A stretch of DNA of 64,000 bases from Collinsella aerofaciens ATCC 25986 (GTDB taxonomy: Bacteria; Actinomycetota; Coriobacteriia; Coriobacteriales; Coriobacteriaceae), in NCBI RefSeq assembly GCF_010509075.1, contig NZ_CP048433.1, positions 1,612,001-1,676,000 on the forward strand, in the 5' to 3' direction. The position numbers and the translations under genes were made by a program. The first letter of the stretch is position 1, and the number at the start of each line of letters is the position of its first letter. The notes under the pieces are model-generated. The model did no database searches. It worked only from the letters and a program-made list of their open reading frames with translations, and was not told the DNA's origin. Below are positions 8,599 through 17,062 of this stretch, in pieces.

Positions 8599-9426
8599 TT
8601 AGATGAGGCCGAAATGCTGCATCGCTGTGACGGTACCGTCGTGCGCGACGTCGTCGGTCACGTAGTCGGCGACCGCCTTGACCTCAGGCATGGCGTTGCC
8701 CATGGCGACAGCCGTCTCGACCGCAGCGAGCATGCCCAGGTCGTTACCCGAATCGCCGAAGCCAAAGGTGCGCGCGTTGCCGGTGCGACCCAGGTATTCC
8801 AGCGCTCGCGCCACGCCCACGCCCTTGTCGATGCCCTTGGGGCTCAGCTCGCGATTCTGACCACCGGTGTTGCACAGCTCAAACTCGCGATCGATAAAGC
8901 CATCATCGTTGGCTACGCGAGCCAGGTCGCTCGCGACGATGCCTACCTTGCCCACGCGCAGACTGCCGTCGACGCGCATCTCCTCGGTGCTGTGCGCCAC
9001 AGAAGTGCCGATCAGAGACGACTGCTCAACACCCGCGGGTTCCAGGGCAAAAGTAGCCACGTTGGTCTCGAAAAAGGCCTCAATCCCTGCCGCGGCCATA
9101 CGGCGTGCAAGCTCCTCGATAACGTCCTCGCCAAAGCAGTCCTCATGCACCACGCGGCCCTCGACCTCGAGCGTGGCGCCCGCCATGGCAACGACACCCG
9201 CGGGGTCGAGCGCACGCAAGCTGTCCGCGATGAGCCACAGGGGGCGACCCGTGCAGATAAACGCCTTGTGCCCCGCGTCGCGCAGACGATGAAACGCCTC
9301 GACGACCATCTGCGAGGGGCGAACCGCCGAAAAGTCCTTATCGGTCATATCGTCGGGATCGAACGACGTCAGCGTGCCGTCCACGTCAAAAAAGAGCACG
9401 GCGGAATCGGGGCACGCATCAATCAT
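8599..9426 (-). CDS. Cof-type HAD-superfamily phosphatase
   Basis: Haloacid dehalogenase-like hydrolase of 275 residues, a class that dephosphorylates sugar phosphates or cofactor intermediates. Motif I is FFDVDGTLTSF with both catalytic Asp residues, motif II ICTGRP contains the Thr, and the C-terminal GFGDSGNDLGML is motif IV; the inserted cap domain (about residues 85-190) is the Cof/IIB type. The start ATG at 9426 has AAAGGA six bases upstream; the longer alternative begins in the divergent spacer. It is divergent from rlmKL with 75 bp between starts. Substrate unknown. Confidence 0.88.
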   Translation of the reverse strand: MIDACPDSAVLFFDVDGTLTSFDPDDMTDKDFSAVRPSQMVVEAFHRLRDAGHKAFICTGRPLWLIADSLRALDPAGVVAMAGATLEVEGRVVHEDCFGEDVIEELARRMAAAGIEAFFETNVATFALEPAGVEQSSLIGTSVAHSTEEMRVDGSLRVGKVGIVASDLARVANDDGFIDREFELCNTGGQNRELSPKGIDKGVGVARALEYLGRTGNARTFGFGDSGNDLGMLAAVETAVAMGNAMPEVKAVADYVTDDVAHDGTVTAMQHFGLI

Positions 9427-9501
9427 ATGGGTTCCTTTCGAGGATAAGGGCAAACGAAGCATCCATCATATAATGGAGCGACGCAACCAGAGAGGTCACC
9501 C

Positions 9502-12060
9502 ATGGAATTTTACGCAAGCTGCCCCGAGGGCTTTGAGCCCGCACTCGCCGATGAGCTTAAACGCCTCGGACTTTCGCATGTCCGCCGCCTGAAAGGCCGC
9601 GCTACATTTGAGGGCGAGCTCGAAGAAGGCTACCGCGCCTGTCTGTGGTCGCGCCTGGCGAGCCGCGTGTTCGTGGTACTCGGGCGCTTTGAGGCGCAGG
9701 ATGCCGATGGGCTGTACGACGGCGTTTACGACATCGCTTGGGAGACCATCATCCGCCCCGGCGCCACCATCGCCATTACCGCCCGCGGCGTGACCGAGCA
9801 GCTGCGCAACACGCGCTTCTCGGCCCTGCGCGCCAAGGACGCGCTGTGCGACCGTCTGGCCGAGACCACAGGACGTCGCGCCGATGTCGACGCCGCCGAT
9901 CCCGACGTTCACCTGCTGCTTTCGCTGCGTCAGCGCCGCGCGAGCATAAGCCTGGGCCTTTCGGGCGATCCGTTATTCAAGCGCCTGCCGCCCGCAGCGA
10001 CCCGCGCCGGCGAGGGTGCGCACGTGCTGCGCCCCGACTACGCCGCTCTGGTGCTGGCGCAGGTCGGCTGGACCACGCTGTGCGAGCGCGAGCTGACGGC
10101 CGATGATTACGAGAACGAGGCCCTGCCCACGCTGGTCGATGCCTCGTGCGCCGGCGGCGGCCTGCTGCTGGAGGCCGTGAACATTCTGACCGACCGCGCC
10201 CCGGGCGCCGCACGCGAGCGCTGGGGCTTTGAGGGCTGGCAGCTGCACGACGCCGCTCTGTGGGAGCAGCTGCTTGCCGAGGCGCGCGAGCGCGAGACCG
10301 CGGCGCGTGAGCGCCAGGCGCGCATCGTCGCCGTGGACATTGACCCCGCCGCCCGCAAGACTGCCGAGCGCATGGTCAAGTGCGCCGGCTACAAGCGTTT
10401 TGTCGACTTTTGCGCCGCCAAGTCCGCCGCCGTGCTGGACCATGCGGGCGCCGTCGCCGGTGCCGTCGTGGTCGCAGACACCACCGAAACCCCGCTTTCG
10501 CTCATGCACGACGCCATGACGCTGGTCGGTGAGCTGCGCCGCGCGCCCGAGCTTGCCTCGGCACCGGTCGCCGCGCTCACCCGCGATGGCCTTATGGCCC
10601 GCGCACTCCATGCCGAGCCCGCGCGCTCCATTGCCGTCATGCCCAATAACGAGGAGGCGGCTATTGAGGTTTGGCCCTCGCTCGACCATGCCGCCGCGGC
10701 ATTTGAAGCTGCGACCAGTGCAGGTGCTGAGGAGCAGACCGCAGGTGCCCAAGACGAAGCCGCCGGCACCCCCATGCCCGAGCCTGCCGCCATGCTCGAC
10801 CTGGGCGACGGCAAGCCGCTGCCCGTGCTCATCCCGGAGTCGGAGCAGTTCGCCAACCGCCTGCGCAAGAATGCCCGTCTGCGCCGCAAGTGGGCCAAGC
10901 GCGAGGGCGTGAGCTGCTACCGCGTCTACGATGCCGACCTACCCGACTACTCCGCCGCTATCGACCTGTACGAGGGCTGCCCGCAGACGCCGGGCCGCTG
11001 GCTCGTCATCGCCGAATACGCCGCGCCCAAGACCATCGACCCCGCACTGGCCCAGGCTCGTATGCTCGACATTCTGGCCATCGCGCCGCGCATCCTGGAT
11101 GTCCCAGCCGAGCACGTGCACGCCAAGGCCCGCATGCGTTCGCGCGGCGGCTCGCAGTACGGCAAGCAGGGCGCCGGTAAGGGCGCATCAGGCGAGCGCG
11201 CCAACATCGCGCGCCGTCGCCTGCCGCTCATCGAAGAGGGCGGGCTCACCTTTGCCGTCAACTTTGACGACTATCTGGATGTGGGCATCTTCCTGGATCA
11301 CCGCGTCACCCGCAACCTAGTGCGCGAGCACGCCAAGCAGGCGCGCCGCTTCCTCAACCTGTTTGCCTACACCGGCACCGCCACCTGCTATGCGGCAGAC
11401 GGCGGCGTCGAGGAGACTGTGACGGTCGACCTTTCCAACACCTACCTGAACTGGGCCGAGCGTAATATGCGCCAGAACGGCTTTGTGGGTCCGCAGCATC
11501 ACTTTGTGCGCGACGACGTGCTCGCCTGGATTCGTGACCAGCGCCAGACGCGCAACCGCTGGGACCTGATCTTTGTCGACCCGCCCACGTTTTCGAACTC
11601 GTCCAAGATGGGCCGCCGTACCTGGGATGTCCAGCGCGACCATGTTGAGCTTTTGGCCGGCGTATCGCGCCTGCTCGCGCAGGGCGGCCATGCCATCTTT
11701 AGCTGCAACCTGCGCGGCTTCCGCCCCGAGACGCGCAAGCTCGCGCGCGCGGGCGTCGTGCTGGAGGACATTACGGCACAGACCATCCCCGAGGACTTCG
11801 CACGCAACCAGAAGGTGCACCATTGCTATATCGTGCGCCGCCTGCCCATCGAGGACGCCATGGCCGAGGTCGGCTTTAGTGCCGAGGAGATTGCAGAGCG
11901 AACCGAGGAGCTGCGCAACCCCGAGGCCCGCAAGTCTCGTGCGGCAGTACCCGCGCACGCGCAGGCCAGCAACGGCAAGTCCAACCTTGCCGGCAAACCC
12001 TCCCCCGCCGGCAAGCCCAAAAAGAAGAAGTTCTACGCCAGCAAGCCCAAGGGCAAATAA
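9502..12060 (+). CDS. rlmKL: Two-domain 23S rRNA guanine methyltransferase RlmKL, first catalytic half degenerate
   Basis: Homologue of the fused enzyme that makes m2G2445 (RlmL half) and m7G2069 (RlmK half) in 23S rRNA, 852 residues. The start ATG follows a GAGAGG sequence. An N-terminal THUMP domain (to about residue 160) is followed by the RlmL-like methyltransferase. Its SAM motif reads DASCAGGGLLLEA instead of the usual DPxCGSGT, and the catalytic NPPY motif is replaced by VADTTETPL near residue 323. The C-terminal RlmK half looks intact: FLNLFAYTGTATCYAA for SAM binding and VDPPTFSNSSKM near residue 692. A basic Ala/Lys-rich tail ends the protein. I infer that the RlmK activity is retained and the RlmL activity may be lost. 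Confidence 0.85.
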   Translation: MEFYASCPEGFEPALADELKRLGLSHVRRLKGRATFEGELEEGYRACLWSRLASRVFVVLGRFEAQDADGLYDGVYDIAWETIIRPGATIAITARGVTEQLRNTRFSALRAKDALCDRLAETTGRRADVDAADPDVHLLLSLRQRRASISLGLSGDPLFKRLPPAATRAGEGAHVLRPDYAALVLAQVGWTTLCERELTADDYENEALPTLVDASCAGGGLLLEAVNILTDRAPGAARERWGFEGWQLHDAALWEQLLAEARERETAARERQARIVAVDIDPAARKTAERMVKCAGYKRFVDFCAAKSAAVLDHAGAVAGAVVVADTTETPLSLMHDAMTLVGELRRAPELASAPVAALTRDGLMARALHAEPARSIAVMPNNEEAAIEVWPSLDHAAAAFEAATSAGAEEQTAGAQDEAAGTPMPEPAAMLDLGDGKPLPVLIPESEQFANRLRKNARLRRKWAKREGVSCYRVYDADLPDYSAAIDLYEGCPQTPGRWLVIAEYAAPKTIDPALAQARMLDILAIAPRILDVPAEHVHAKARMRSRGGSQYGKQGAGKGASGERANIARRRLPLIEEGGLTFAVNFDDYLDVGIFLDHRVTRNLVREHAKQARRFLNLFAYTGTATCYAADGGVEETVTVDLSNTYLNWAERNMRQNGFVGPQHHFVRDDVLAWIRDQRQTRNRWDLIFVDPPTFSNSSKMGRRTWDVQRDHVELLAGVSRLLAQGGHAIFSCNLRGFRPETRKLARAGVVLEDITAQTIPEDFARNQKVHHCYIVRRLPIEDAMAEVGFSAEEIAERTEELRNPEARKSRAAVPAHAQASNGKSNLAGKPSPAGKPKKKKFYASKPKGK

Positions 12061-12063
12061 ACA

Positions 12064-12130
12064 AAGTTGCGGTGGAATAGTTCCTAAAATGCCTGGTAAA
12101 GGCACAAACAGGAACTATTTCACCGCAACT
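12064..12130. repeat. Palindromic repeat family S, copy 1
   Basis: Arms AGTTGCGGTGGAATAGTTCC and the complement of GGAACTATTTCACCGCAACT are joined by a variable loop of about 25 nt. The element starts four bases after the rlmKL stop and ends 25 bases before the kdpE stop, so it sits between two convergent 3' ends and probably terminates both. A second full copy is at 31060-31126 and a half copy at 53439-53457. Confidence 0.7.
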
Positions 12131-12154
12131 CATATTGGGATGGTGGCCGGCGAT

Positions 12155-12868
12155 CTAGCCTTGGGTGACCAATCGGTAACCGATACCCACATGCGTCTGG
12201 ATATAGCGCGGGTGCGCGGGGTCGGACTCGATCTTCTTGCGCAACGTGCCCATAAAGACGCGCAGGCTCGCCAGATCGCTCTTAGTTGCCGTGCCCCAAA
12301 TCTCGTGCAGGATAAACTGGTGCGTCAGCACCTTGTCGGCGTTGTGCGCCAGCAGGCACAGGAGCTTGTACTCGATCGGCGTCAGATGCAGTTCCTCGCC
12401 ATCCATCGTGGCGATGCCGGCATCAAAATCGATATGCAACTCGCCGGTATCGAACGAGCCCTCGGAGACAACGCCGCCCGTTTGTGCATACGAAAGGCGC
12501 CTGAGCGTCGTGCGAATGCGCGCGAGCAACTCCTCGACCGAAAACGGCTTGGTCAGGTAGTCGTCGGCGCCGGCATCGAGCGCGCGAATCTTGTCCGCAT
12601 CCTCACTGCGCGCCGAGACCACGATGATCGGCATGCCCGACCATGCGCGCACCGACTCCACCACCTTGACGCCGTCCATATCGGGCAGACCAAGATCGAG
12701 CAGCACAATGCTCGGTGCCTGCGATGAGGCAGCGGCAATGGCGGCATGGGCGGTCTCCACGGCCATATGACGCAAGCCGTGCGCCTCGAGCGCGGCAACA
12801 ATAAGATTGCGAACGGCGGGGTCGTCCTCAACGACCAAGATGAGCGGTTTTACGGCAGAGTTCGGCAC
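12155..12868 (-). CDS. kdpE: KdpE-type response regulator
   Basis: OmpR/PhoB-class response regulator of 237 residues. The receiver domain has the acidic pair VVEDD, the phospho-acceptor Asp in VLLDLGLPDMDG and the Lys in YLTKPF. A C-terminal winged helix (LTPIEYKLLCLLAHNADKVL and GTLRKKIESDP...HVGIGYRL) binds DNA. The GTG start at 12868 follows AAGGAG at seven bases and is five bases past the kdpD stop, so the pair is co-translated. In the family this regulator activates kdpFABC when K+ is limiting; no kdpFABC is in the window, whereas kup lies directly upstream in the same direction. Confidence 0.85.
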   Translation of the reverse strand: MPNSAVKPLILVVEDDPAVRNLIVAALEAHGLRHMAVETAHAAIAAASSQAPSIVLLDLGLPDMDGVKVVESVRAWSGMPIIVVSARSEDADKIRALDAGADDYLTKPFSVEELLARIRTTLRRLSYAQTGGVVSEGSFDTGELHIDFDAGIATMDGEELHLTPIEYKLLCLLAHNADKVLTHQFILHEIWGTATKSDLASLRVFMGTLRKKIESDPAHPRYIQTHVGIGYRLVTQG

Positions 12869-12872
12869 AGCG

Positions 12873-14498
12873 CTACTCCTTATCAAACGAAACGTCGGCG
12901 ACGGGAAGCTCAATCGTAAAGACCGAGCCGTGCGGGTCCGCCGCGGCAACCTCTATGCTACCGCCATGCGCCAATGCAATGGAGCGGCAGAGCGAAAGTC
13001 CCAGGCCCACGCTACGGTGGCTGTCGGCAAGACCGTGGTTGGCGGTGTAGAACGACTCAAAGATCCGCTCGCGGTCCTCGGGCGCAATGCCCGGGCCATC
13101 ATCGGCCACTGAGCACGTCACGTGCCCACCGTCGACGCCAATCGAAATCACGATATGCGAGCCTGCGGGCGTATAGGTGACGGCGTTGTTCACCAGATTG
13201 ACCACCAGCTGCACCATCAGGCGCGCATCGACATTGACGAGCGCCGGCTCATCGCACGGCACCACCTTAAGGTCGTGCTCGCGCACGGCAGGGTTCACGT
13301 GGCGCAGTGCCTCCTCGACGATATCGTCCATGAGCTCGAGCGTGGTCGACAGGCGCATGCCGCCACCCTCGAGCTTGGTGATGGCGAGCAGATTCTCGAC
13401 GGTGGCGTTGAGCCACAGCGCATCCGAGCGAATGGATAGAAGCAGGCCGCGGCGCGTCTGGGCATCGAGCACGGCGGTGCCGGTCGAGCCCTGGTCGAGC
13501 AGCACGTCGGCATTACCCGAAATACTGGTAAGCGGTGTGCGCAGGTCGTGCGAGATGGAGCGCAGCAGGTTGGCGCGCAGCTGCTCATTTTTGGCAAGCA
13601 CCGCCGCCTCCTCGCGGGCCTCCATGGCGCGGGCGCGATCGAGCGCCAGCTCGCCTTCGCTCACGATGGCATCGGCAAGTGTCCGTTCCTCGTGCGTCAG
13701 CACGTCGGGTTCGGCAACGATAGCCAGCACGCCCACCACCGAGGCGGGGTCGCTCGAGCGCACGAAGCCGTCGCCCGTGCGAACCGTCAGGTAGATGCCA
13801 TAAAACGCCGAACCGCCAAACGTGGCGTCGAGCGGCGTTCCCACGTAGGCGGACGCCGAGAGCCTCGGCGGCATCTGCGGCGCCAGCTCGTGCACCGGGG
13901 CGGCATCGCCCACGGCCGTGTACGTCGCACGCGGCAGCAGGTCATCGCCCTCGGCGTCGGCGCTGTACCACACAACCGGACAGCCCGAAAGACGCGCCAG
14001 CTGCGTGGCCATGGCGTGAACGATCTGATGCTGATCGGCGCACCGCTGCAGCATGCGGTTGGTCTCGAGCACCATATGCGTGCGGCGGTCGCTGGCGGCA
14101 GCCTGTGCCAAGGCGCGGCGCAGGGCCAACGCAATCGAGCTCGACACAAGCGAAACCACGAACATGATGAAGAACATGCCGGGATAGCCGCGGTCGATAA
14201 GCGACAGCGAGTAGCGCGGGTCGACAAACAAAAAGTTGTAGAGCGCCACGGCGGCAGCCGAGCTCAGCAAGCAATACAGGCGACTCCAGGTAAAGAATGC
14301 GCACAGCTGAACGGCGAACACATAGACGATCATGATGCTCGGCGCGAGACCCGGATGGTCGAGCAGCGCGCCCATAATCGTCGCCGCGACCAGCAGCCCC
14401 ACCGATACGCAGGCGTCATACAGAGGAGTGCGGCGCGTCAGCGTTGTGCGCCGCCACCAAAAGCTATCGGCAATATCGCCGTCCGTACGGACGTCCAT
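12873..14498 (-). CDS. kdpD: KdpD-type sensor histidine kinase lacking the N-terminal KdpD/USP domains
   Basis: Sensor kinase of 541 residues; full-length KdpD is about 900. It begins almost directly with the four-helix DUF4118 membrane module (residues about 30-130), then a GAF-like region, the histidine box SISHDLRTPLTSISGN, the N box LVVNLVNNAVTYTP and the G box VADDGPGIAPEDRERIFE. The cytoplasmic KdpD domain and the universal-stress domain that normally precede the membrane part are absent. ATG at 14498 has only a weak ribosome-binding site (GGCGGGACGCTG). The order on the minus strand is kup, small membrane protein, kdpD, kdpE. Potassium or turgor sensing is inferred from family and context. 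Confidence 0.82.
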   Translation of the reverse strand: MDVRTDGDIADSFWWRRTTLTRRTPLYDACVSVGLLVAATIMGALLDHPGLAPSIMIVYVFAVQLCAFFTWSRLYCLLSSAAAVALYNFLFVDPRYSLSLIDRGYPGMFFIMFVVSLVSSSIALALRRALAQAAASDRRTHMVLETNRMLQRCADQHQIVHAMATQLARLSGCPVVWYSADAEGDDLLPRATYTAVGDAAPVHELAPQMPPRLSASAYVGTPLDATFGGSAFYGIYLTVRTGDGFVRSSDPASVVGVLAIVAEPDVLTHEERTLADAIVSEGELALDRARAMEAREEAAVLAKNEQLRANLLRSISHDLRTPLTSISGNADVLLDQGSTGTAVLDAQTRRGLLLSIRSDALWLNATVENLLAITKLEGGGMRLSTTLELMDDIVEEALRHVNPAVREHDLKVVPCDEPALVNVDARLMVQLVVNLVNNAVTYTPAGSHIVISIGVDGGHVTCSVADDGPGIAPEDRERIFESFYTANHGLADSHRSVGLGLSLCRSIALAHGGSIEVAAADPHGSVFTIELPVADVSFDKE

Positions 14499-14527
14499 CA
14501 GCGTCCCGCCCCTCTCTCAAAAACAAA

Positions 14528-14580
14528 AACCACCACAAAGGGGACAGGCACCCTTGTGGTGGTTTCCCCTTGTGGTGGTT
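14528..14580. repeat. GGGACAGG-type palindrome, stem A (copy 1, with extra half stem)
   Basis: Stem AACCACCACAA / TTGTGGTGGTT encloses a GGGGACAGGCACC centre. A second half stem (CCCCTTGTGGTGGTT) follows directly. It lies between kdpD and the small membrane gene and belongs to the set of palindromes with interchangeable stems. Confidence 0.65.
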
Positions 14581-14611
14581 CCAAGTGTAAAGCCTTTGCA
14601 ACCTGCGGTCG

Positions 14612-14806
14612 TTAGACAAACAGCACGTGCGCGAGCAGTGCGCACACGCACGCCGCGACAAGCACCGTCACCACGATCGAAATCACGCGGTCGGCCATAT
14701 CCATGTTGGCCCGATTCGTAAAGAACCGATCTTCGGCAGCATCGGCGCGTACCTCACGCACCAGCTCGGTCGCAAGATCGCAACCGTCAAGCACCTTTGC
14801 ATCCAT
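14612..14806 (-). CDS. Small single-pass membrane protein in the kup-kdpDE cluster
   Basis: Unrecognised protein of 64 residues. A charged N-terminal half (VLDGCDLATELVREVRADAAEDRFF) is followed by one hydrophobic C-terminal helix (VISIVVTVLVAACVCALLAH). The ATG at 14806 has GGGAGG five bases upstream, almost the same leader as kup (TGGGAGGAAACC in both). It sits 69 bp after kup and upstream of kdpD on the same strand. Its size and position suggest a small accessory subunit of a K+ transport or sensing complex, by analogy with KdpF-like peptides, but there is no sequence evidence for that. Confidence 0.6.
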   Translation of the reverse strand: MDAKVLDGCDLATELVREVRADAAEDRFFTNRANMDMADRVISIVVTVLVAACVCALLAHVLFV

Positions 14807-14875
14807 GGTTTCCTCCCAGGACTCAATCCCCGTCAATACAAACCCGCCCGTTCGCAGACAAACCTCGAGCGTCGA

Positions 14876-16903
14876 CTACGGCCGCTCGTTGGGGGCCAGG
14901 CGCTGCATCTTGTTCACGGCCTTGAACTTGGTGAACAGCGGCACGTACTCAAAGCTCACGTTGGAGTTCTCCAGGCCATACCAACGCGCAGGCGTGCCGG
15001 CGGCGCGGCGGATGATGTACTTGAGCGTGATGGCCGTACGCTCGCTCGGCTCCACATCGCTTTCAGGCGCCAGAAGCTTACGAATCAGGACGAACTTGAA
15101 CGTACCGATGTTGCCCGGATCCTTGTAGACCGAGTAGTCATGCATCTGCGCCGGTAGCTCGCCGGTGGCAGCCAGGTCCTGAACGACCTGACGCAGGTAG
15201 GCATTGACGCGCTGGTTGATCTTGTAGCCCAGGTACAGATGCACGCGGAACACGTAGTCGGTGCCGAACGTCTCGACCGAATAGGCAAAGGTGTGCGGCT
15301 CGTCCATGGTCTCGACATTCACAAACCACCAGGCGCGGGCGCGCTTGGGATGCTTGTCCAAGATCGAATAGACGATATCGCGGTCGATGTAGTCGGTATG
15401 GGTGTCCTTGGTCAGGTACACGACGTTGTCGCTCATGCGCTCGTAACGGTCGTCGTCGCGCAGGCGCTTGAGCTGCGGCAGGTAGCTGCGCAGCGGCAGC
15501 AGCGTAAACTGGCGCTGCTCGACCGCCGTGCCGTTGTACCAGCACACCATAATGCCCATGATGAGTGCGGCCATGAGGATGGTGAAGTAGCCGCCGTGGA
15601 AGAACTTGGTGAGCGAGCTCACGAAGAAAAAGCCCTCGAGCAAAAGGAAGAAGGCCGCGAAGATCCACGGAGCAACCTTGAGCTTGCGCTCCTCGTGCAG
15701 GTAGAAGAAGAGCAGCAGCGTGGTGCACATCATAGTCAGCGTGATGGCAAGGCCGTACGCGGCTTCCATATGCGCCGAGTTCTGGAACAGCAGCACCACA
15801 ATGACGCAGCCGACAAGCATGACGTTGTTGACCATGGGGATGTAGAGCTGGCCCTTGGTCTCGGCAGGGTAGAAGACCTGCATGTGCGGCATGAGGTCCA
15901 GACGGCTGGCCTCGGACACCAGCGAGAATGCACCGGTGATGAGCGCCTGCGAGGCAATGATGGCCGCGACGGTGGAAAGGCCGACGGCAAACGGGCGCAG
16001 GCCCGGGGCGAGCATCTGGTAGAACGGGTTGAGATCGGCAATGCCCATGAGCTCGGGGTTGGCAGCGTTGTTCATAAGCCAAGCGCCCTGGCCCATATAG
16101 GACAGCAGCAGGCAGCACTTAACGAACGGCCAGGTAGCGTAGATATTGCCGCGGCCGACGTGGCCCATGTCGGAGTAGAGCGCCTCGGCACCGGTGGTGG
16201 CAAGGAAGCAGCTGCCCAGAATCATGATGCCCGCGTGGTTGTTGGGGCTCAACAAAAAGGCGATGCCGCGGAGCGGGTTGAGGCACAGCAGCACGGCGGG
16301 GTGCTGTAAGACAAAGAACAGACCCGTGCCGCCCAGGAATAGGAACCACAGCGTCATGATGGGGCCAAAGGCGTGACCGATCTTGGCCGTACCGATGCGT
16401 TGCACCAAAAAGAGCGCGATGATGATGGCGAGCGTAATGGCGACGACGCGGCCCTGGTCATCGCCCAGCACGGCATGGACCGCCGGGATGGTGCGCAGGC
16501 CCTCGATGGCCGTGGTAACGGTAACGGCCGGCGTCAGGATGCCGTCGGCGAGCAGCGCGGCGCCACCCAGCATGGCGGGGATGATAAGCCACTTGCCACA
16601 GCGCTTGACCAGGCTGTACAGGGCAAAGATGCCGCCCTCACCATGGTTATCGGCGCGCAGCGAGATGAGCACATACTTGATGGTGGTCAGCAGCGTGACC
16701 GTCCACACGACAAGGGAGAGCGCGCCAAGCACGAACTCCTCCGTCACGCTTCCGATGCCGCCGTTGCCGGCAACGAGCGCCTTGGTTACATACATAGGGC
16801 TGGTGCCGATATCGCCGTACACCACGCCCAGCGTGACGAGCATCGCCGAGATGCTCACGGGAATCGCAGCGTGCGAGGCTGCCTCCTTGGCCTTCTGTTC
16901 CAT
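14876..16903 (-). CDS. kup: KUP-family potassium uptake transporter
   Basis: H+/K+ symporter of 675 residues in the cytoplasmic membrane. The signature VYGDIGTSPMYV is near the N-terminus, followed by about 12 hydrophobic segments to roughly residue 450 (for example IPAMLGGAALLADGILTPAV and ILGSCFLATTGAEALYSDMGH), then a long hydrophilic cytoplasmic domain. The ATG at 16903 is preceded by TGGGAGGAAACC; the upstream TTG would remove that signal. It heads the potassium cluster. No c-di-AMP riboswitch-like leader was recognised in the roughly 120 bp upstream. The family call is strong. Confidence 0.93.
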   Translation of the reverse strand: MEQKAKEAASHAAIPVSISAMLVTLGVVYGDIGTSPMYVTKALVAGNGGIGSVTEEFVLGALSLVVWTVTLLTTIKYVLISLRADNHGEGGIFALYSLVKRCGKWLIIPAMLGGAALLADGILTPAVTVTTAIEGLRTIPAVHAVLGDDQGRVVAITLAIIIALFLVQRIGTAKIGHAFGPIMTLWFLFLGGTGLFFVLQHPAVLLCLNPLRGIAFLLSPNNHAGIMILGSCFLATTGAEALYSDMGHVGRGNIYATWPFVKCCLLLSYMGQGAWLMNNAANPELMGIADLNPFYQMLAPGLRPFAVGLSTVAAIIASQALITGAFSLVSEASRLDLMPHMQVFYPAETKGQLYIPMVNNVMLVGCVIVVLLFQNSAHMEAAYGLAITLTMMCTTLLLFFYLHEERKLKVAPWIFAAFFLLLEGFFFVSSLTKFFHGGYFTILMAALIMGIMVCWYNGTAVEQRQFTLLPLRSYLPQLKRLRDDDRYERMSDNVVYLTKDTHTDYIDRDIVYSILDKHPKRARAWWFVNVETMDEPHTFAYSVETFGTDYVFRVHLYLGYKINQRVNAYLRQVVQDLAATGELPAQMHDYSVYKDPGNIGTFKFVLIRKLLAPESDVEPSERTAITLKYIIRRAAGTPARWYGLENSNVSFEYVPLFTKFKAVNKMQRLAPNERP

Positions 16904-17026
16904 AAGCCGGTTTCCTCCCAACTTTAATGTTCGAAGGAATTATAGGTAATCGGCCTATGTTTGAATGGTACTGTTTTCCCAGCTAGATAAACATTTATAC
17001 GGCCTTTAGGCCACCGCGGCGATATG

Positions 17027-17061
17027 GAATGTGACAAAGGGACTGTCCCCTTGTCACATTC
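17027..17061. repeat. GGGACAGG-type palindrome, stem B (copy 1)
   Basis: GAATGTGACAA / TTGTCACATTC stem around AGGGACTGTCCCC. It ends one base before the stop codon of the minus-strand nitroreductase gene, so it forms the 3' end of that transcript. Confidence 0.7.
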
Positions 17062-17062
17062 G

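Noticed and set aside
16904-17026. c-di-AMP (ydaO-type) riboswitch upstream of kup
   Set aside because: The gap is only about 120 bp and none of the conserved ydaO blocks could be recognised.
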